From positions 1 to 16,904 of the forward strand of contig JAQUOO010000015.1 of the NCBI GenBank assembly GCA_028717055.1: 16,904 bases of DNA. The letters are read 5' to 3'. Numbering within the stretch: position 1 is the stretch's first letter; each line of letters starts with the position of its first letter. The stretch is from Candidatus Omnitrophota bacterium (GTDB lineage: Bacteria; Omnitrophota; Gorgyraeia; Gygaellales; Profunditerraquicolaceae). Shown here piece after piece: positions 13,699 through 16,904 of the stretch. The notes under the pieces are model-generated. The model had not been told where the DNA came from, did no database searches, and saw only the letters and a program-made list of their open reading frames with translations. A program made the translations under genes and the position numbers.

Positions 13699-14963
13699 TT
13701 ATACACCTTTCCCTTATAAAACGTATATTCGACAAAACCTTTAAGCGTGCGACCGACAAATGCTGAATTCCTGGACTTAGACAAGAATTTTTCTTTCTTT
13801 ACTATCCATTCTTTCGCAGGATTAACTATAATAATATCCGCATCAGCGCCTACGCTTAATGTCCCTTTATTAATTCCCAAAATCCGGCTGGGATTTAACG
13901 CCATTTTCTCTGCCAATTTAGTCCAATTCAATAAACAATCCCCGAGAAGCTCGGTGGCGGATACGGCCAATTCTGTCTCTAACCCGATTACGCCGAATTC
14001 CGCGCGCTCAAATTCAATATCCTTTTCATTTTCGGTATGTGGGGCATGATCCGAAGCAATTGCATCGATTGTGCCGTCGGCTAAACCTTTACGAATAGCC
14101 AAAACATCTTCTTTGCTGCGTAAAGGAGGATTCATTTTAAAATTAGTATCGTAGCCTAAAACCGCCTCATCGTTAAAACTGAAATAATGGGGAGCGGTTT
14201 CACAGGTAACCTCAACCCCTCTTTTCTTGGCTTTAGAAATTATTTCAACCGATTCCTTGCAGCTGACATGAGCGATATGAATGCTAGCGCCTGTCTTTTC
14301 TGCCAAGTCAATATCACGCTCTATTCTTTTATACTCGGATTCAGATGATACGCCGCGCAACCCCAGGCGCGTGGAGGTAAAACCAGAATTTACTTGTCCG
14401 CCATTAGAAAGTTTTTTATCTTCCGAATGGCAAATCACTAAAATTTCTTCTTTTGTAGCGGCCTTTAAAGCCTCCAACATTACGCTATCAGATTCAATTG
14501 AGGCGCCGTCATCAGAAAGGGCTATTGCCCCGGATTTCTTGAGGCTGGCTATATCATTTAACGCTTCCCCCTGCCTGCCTTTAGTAATTGCCGCGCAAAT
14601 AAAAACATTATTCTTGGCGCTCTTCTGGATAGCTTCTTTAAGAATTTTTAGATGCTCAACAGAATCTATCGCTGGTTCGGTATTCGGCATAGCCAAAACA
14701 CTAGTAATCCCTCCGGCTAAAGCAGCCCTAGAACCGCTGCAAACAGTTTCCTTGTCTTCTCTGCCCGGCTCCCTTAAATGCACATGCATATCGACTAAAC
14801 CCGGCATAACAATTTTTCCCTGCGCTTCAATTATTTTGTCCGCATCAGCCTTGATATTTTTGGCTACTTTAAAAATCCTGGCATCCTCAACAAAAATATC
14901 CGCTACCTCATCAAACTTATTTGCCGGGTCAACTACACGCCCGTCTTTAATCAGTATTTTCAT
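13686..14963 (-). CDS. pyrC: Dihydroorotase, class I
   Basis: PyrC cyclises carbamoyl-aspartate to dihydroorotate in a zinc-dependent amidohydrolase barrel. The 425-residue length is typical of class I. Metal and substrate residues are visible: DMHVHLREPG (His60, His62), SDDGAS (Asp152), VICHSED (His179), HIAHVSC (His232) and the catalytic ASDHAPH (Asp305), with AMPNTEP near residue 92. The ATG overlaps the pyrB stop (ATGA), and AAAGGAG lies 7 bases before it. This start region is part of an imperfect palindrome (14961-14992) that could hide the ribosome binding site unless pyrB is being translated. The 3' end overlaps the EndoQ-like gene by 13 bases. Confidence 0.97.
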   Translation of the reverse strand: MKILIKDGRVVDPANKFDEVADIFVEDARIFKVAKNIKADADKIIEAQGKIVMPGLVDMHVHLREPGREDKETVCSGSRAALAGGITSVLAMPNTEPAIDSVEHLKILKEAIQKSAKNNVFICAAITKGRQGEALNDIASLKKSGAIALSDDGASIESDSVMLEALKAATKEEILVICHSEDKKLSNGGQVNSGFTSTRLGLRGVSSESEYKRIERDIDLAEKTGASIHIAHVSCKESVEIISKAKKRGVEVTCETAPHYFSFNDEAVLGYDTNFKMNPPLRSKEDVLAIRKGLADGTIDAIASDHAPHTENEKDIEFERAEFGVIGLETELAVSATELLGDCLLNWTKLAEKMALNPSRILGINKGTLSVGADADIIIVNPAKEWIVKKEKFLSKSRNSAFVGRTLKGFVEYTFYKGKVYKWNS

Positions 14964-15949
14964 CCTTCGGCTCCTTTCAGCCGCTCAGGATGGCCCTGGG
15001 GAGAATCGAATAGGCCATTTTTAATCTTTTCGTTAGCTTGAGCCACCAGAAATAAAACTGCCATTCTTACCGCAATACCGTTAGTAACCTGCTCTAAAAT
15101 CACCGAATGTGCGCCATCAGCTACGGCGCTAGACATTTCAATCCCGCGGTTGATCGGCCCGGGATGCATTACGATAATATCTTTTTTTGCCTTATTTAAT
15201 CTATCTTCGGTAATCCCGAATTCTTTAAAATATTCCAGCTGCCTGGGAAAAGCTGTTTCTCCGTCGCGCTCAAACTGCATTCTTAGGACGTTAACCGCAT
15301 CTGCCTCTTTTAAAGCAGAACCTATATCATAAGTTACATTAACGTTCATCCCTTCAATTCCCGGGGGAATCAACATCTTGGGGGCGCAAACAGTCACTTT
15401 TGCCCCCAATTTAGTCAACCCCCAGATATTGGAACGGGCCACCCGTGAATGCGCGATATCGCCTACGATACTCACATTTAAACCCTCAATTCTTCCCAAT
15501 TTCTCTTTCAATGTAAAAATATCCAGCAAGGCCTGCGTAGGATGCTCATGCCAACCGTCTCCGGCATTTACCACGCTTAAATTCACATTTCTGCTGAGCA
15601 TAGCGGCTGCCCCGCTGCAATTATGGCGCATAACTATGATATCGGCTTTCAAGGCTTCAATGTTTCTTCCTGTATCAATAAGGGTTTCGCCTTTTTTGAC
15701 GCTGGAAGTCTCTGCGGCAATATTGATTACATCTGCGGATAATCTTTTGGCAGCTACCTCAAAAGAAACACGGGTGCGAGTAGAAGGTTCATAAAACAAA
15801 TTCACTACGGTCTTGCCGCGTAAGGCCGGAACTTTTTTAATCTCACGGATGGAAACCTCTTTAAAACTCTCGGCTGTAGAAAGAATCAACTCCATCTCTT
15901 CCTTGCTTAACTCTTCCAAACCCAATAAATCTTTACGTGTCCAATTCAT
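14960..15949 (-). CDS. pyrB: Aspartate carbamoyltransferase catalytic subunit
   Basis: PyrB joins carbamoyl phosphate and aspartate. From the ATG at 15949 the protein has 329 residues. Residues 56-60 are the carbamoyl-phosphate loop STRTR (in FYEPSTRTRVSFE), 134-138 HEHPTQ-type, and 262-265 HPGP. I reject an upstream in-frame ATG at 16000, because the 17 extra residues come from low-complexity spacer DNA and do not resemble PyrB. No good ribosome binding site is seen before 15949. No pyrI regulatory-subunit gene is in the window. The last residues (SPQGHPERLKGAEG) are not PyrB-like and come from a REP-like palindrome shared with the start of pyrC. Confidence 0.96.
   Translation of the reverse strand: MNWTRKDLLGLEELSKEEMELILSTAESFKEVSIREIKKVPALRGKTVVNLFYEPSTRTRVSFEVAAKRLSADVINIAAETSSVKKGETLIDTGRNIEALKADIIVMRHNCSGAAAMLSRNVNLSVVNAGDGWHEHPTQALLDIFTLKEKLGRIEGLNVSIVGDIAHSRVARSNIWGLTKLGAKVTVCAPKMLIPPGIEGMNVNVTYDIGSALKEADAVNVLRMQFERDGETAFPRQLEYFKEFGITEDRLNKAKKDIIVMHPGPINRGIEMSSAVADGAHSVILEQVTNGIAVRMAVLFLVAQANEKIKNGLFDSPQGHPERLKGAEG
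14961..14992 (-). repeat. REP-like imperfect palindrome over the pyrB/pyrC junction
   Basis: Outer arms CATCCT (14961-14966) and AGGATG (14987-14992) and inner arms GGCT (14969-14972) and AGCC (14979-14982) form a stem with a small internal loop and a 6-base apical loop. The arms cover the pyrC start codon, and its ribosome binding site lies in the loop and inner arm. The GCTCAGGATG core resembles short dispersed palindromes I know from many bacterial genomes. Confidence 0.7.
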
Positions 15950-15958
15950 AGGTTTAAT

Positions 15959-16612
<654 letters not shown>

Positions 16613-16620
16613 TTAACGGA

Positions 16621-16653
16621 TAAAAAAATACCCTCGGGGTGCTTCCCAAGGGT
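16621..16653 (-). terminator. Leader intrinsic terminator (probable attenuator) upstream of pyrR
   Basis: On the minus strand ACCCTTGGG (16645-16653) pairs with CCCGAGGGT (16630-16638), a 9-bp stem with one G-U and a 6-base loop. It is followed by ATTTTTTTA. It lies between the operon promoter and the pyrR start, only 12 bases before the ATG, so it can stop transcription before the operon. Confidence 0.85.
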
Positions 16654-16687
16654 CCATATTTTTAAATACTCGGTTTTCATTTTATTT

Positions 16688-16721
16688 ACCTTGCCAGCTT
16701 CTCAAGAGCCAGCTTAAAGGT
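16688..16721 (-). promoter_or_regulatory. Candidate upstream leader hairpin (anti-antiterminator-like)
   Basis: On the minus strand ACCTT (16717-16721) can pair with AAGGT (16688-16692), with an inner AGCT/AGCT pairing between. The 3' arm CAAGGT could instead pair with ACC-CTTG in the 5' arm of the terminator (with one bulged C), giving mutually exclusive folds. The classical PyrR-binding loop (UCCNGNGAGG) is not seen. This is a drawn fold, not a computed one. Confidence 0.35.
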
Positions 16722-16735
16722 CCTTTGTTAAAAGA

Positions 16736-16764
16736 ACTATACCATTTAACGCATCGCATGTCAA
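16736..16764 (-). promoter_or_regulatory. Promoter of the pyrimidine operon
   Basis: A perfect -35 TTGACA (16759-16764), a 17-base spacer and -10 TATAGT (16736-16741) lie on the minus strand. Transcription should start near the A at 16728/16729, giving a leader of about 120 bases before pyrR. Confidence 0.8.
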
Positions 16765-16904
16765 GATTATTTCTGCGCTCACACTGTCAAGAACTATGCT
16801 GACTTTCGTATTCAGTAGTTTTGTTGTTCACCAAGCTTCTTTCTGTTAATAATGCGTACAACCAGCGTTTACAACTATCCGTATTAGGAAATCTTCTAAA
16901 TACA
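16765..16904. other. Right-edge stretch without an assigned gene
   Basis: No convincing gene is seen. One minus-strand frame is open from the edge to a TGA at 16787-16789 (38 codons, with FPNTDSCKRWLYALL), which might be the end of a gene or a remnant. A second TTGACA lies at 16785-16790 on the minus strand, without a good -10. Confidence 0.4.

Noticed and set aside
14281..15024. Long plus-strand open frame (247 codons) opposite pyrC and the end of pyrB
   Set aside because: Its translation is low in recognisable motifs and it is fully antisense to two well-supported genes; the openness follows from codon use on the minus strand.

Overview
The window looks like a chromosomal fragment of a Gram-negative-type, uncultivated-lineage bacterium. 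It carries several lipoprotein signal peptides, including DUF3568 and SmpA/BamE-like types, alongside hydrogenase maturation genes and a PyrD/PyrK-type dihydroorotate dehydrogenase. The gene mix resembles what I associate with candidate phyla such as Omnitrophota, but that placement is inference and is not proven by any marker here. Every supported gene lies on the minus strand, so transcription runs from right to left. Coding density is high, with many ATGA start/stop overlaps.

Right part (about 16764 down to 6059): a long pyrimidine biosynthesis operon. A TTGACA-17-TATAGT promoter and a leader ending in an intrinsic terminator precede pyrR. Then come pyrB, pyrC, an endonuclease Q-like DNA repair gene, tRNA-Arg(CCG), a LOG/TIGR00725-family gene, a carB gene that encodes only the C-terminal half of carbamoyl phosphate synthetase, mutM, an isoprenylcysteine methyltransferase-like membrane protein, pyrK, pyrD, pyrF and a DUF3568 lipoprotein. 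carA, the N-terminal half of CarB and pyrE are not in the window. The pathway steps covered are carbamoyl phosphate + aspartate to carbamoyl-aspartate (PyrB), dihydroorotate (PyrC), orotate (PyrD/PyrK), and OMP to UMP (PyrF). PyrR is the probable regulator.

Middle (6058 to 4261): tRNA-Val(TAC) and tRNA-Asp(GTC), each with a plausible promoter and followed by an intrinsic terminator. Next are three small lipoprotein genes, the last two tandem paralogues, closed by a second intrinsic terminator.

Left part (4260 to 1): a small cluster of a stand-alone MetRS-C-terminal-type tRNA-binding protein, a YkgJ-type cysteine-cluster protein and a DUF2156 protein. After it come a DnaQ-like exonuclease fused to a WYL-like domain, a stand-alone Kae1-like C-terminal half of HypF, hypC, and the start of hypD, which runs off the left edge.

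The main oddities are these. Two carbamoyl-phosphate enzymes (CarB and HypF) appear only as C-terminal halves. The EndoQ-like protein ends in a beta-clamp-type QLSLF motif and sits in a pyrimidine operon. A tRNA gene begins one base after a stop codon inside that operon. An exonuclease-WYL fusion lies upstream of hyp genes. A REP-like palindrome forms both the PyrB tail and the pyrC start region.
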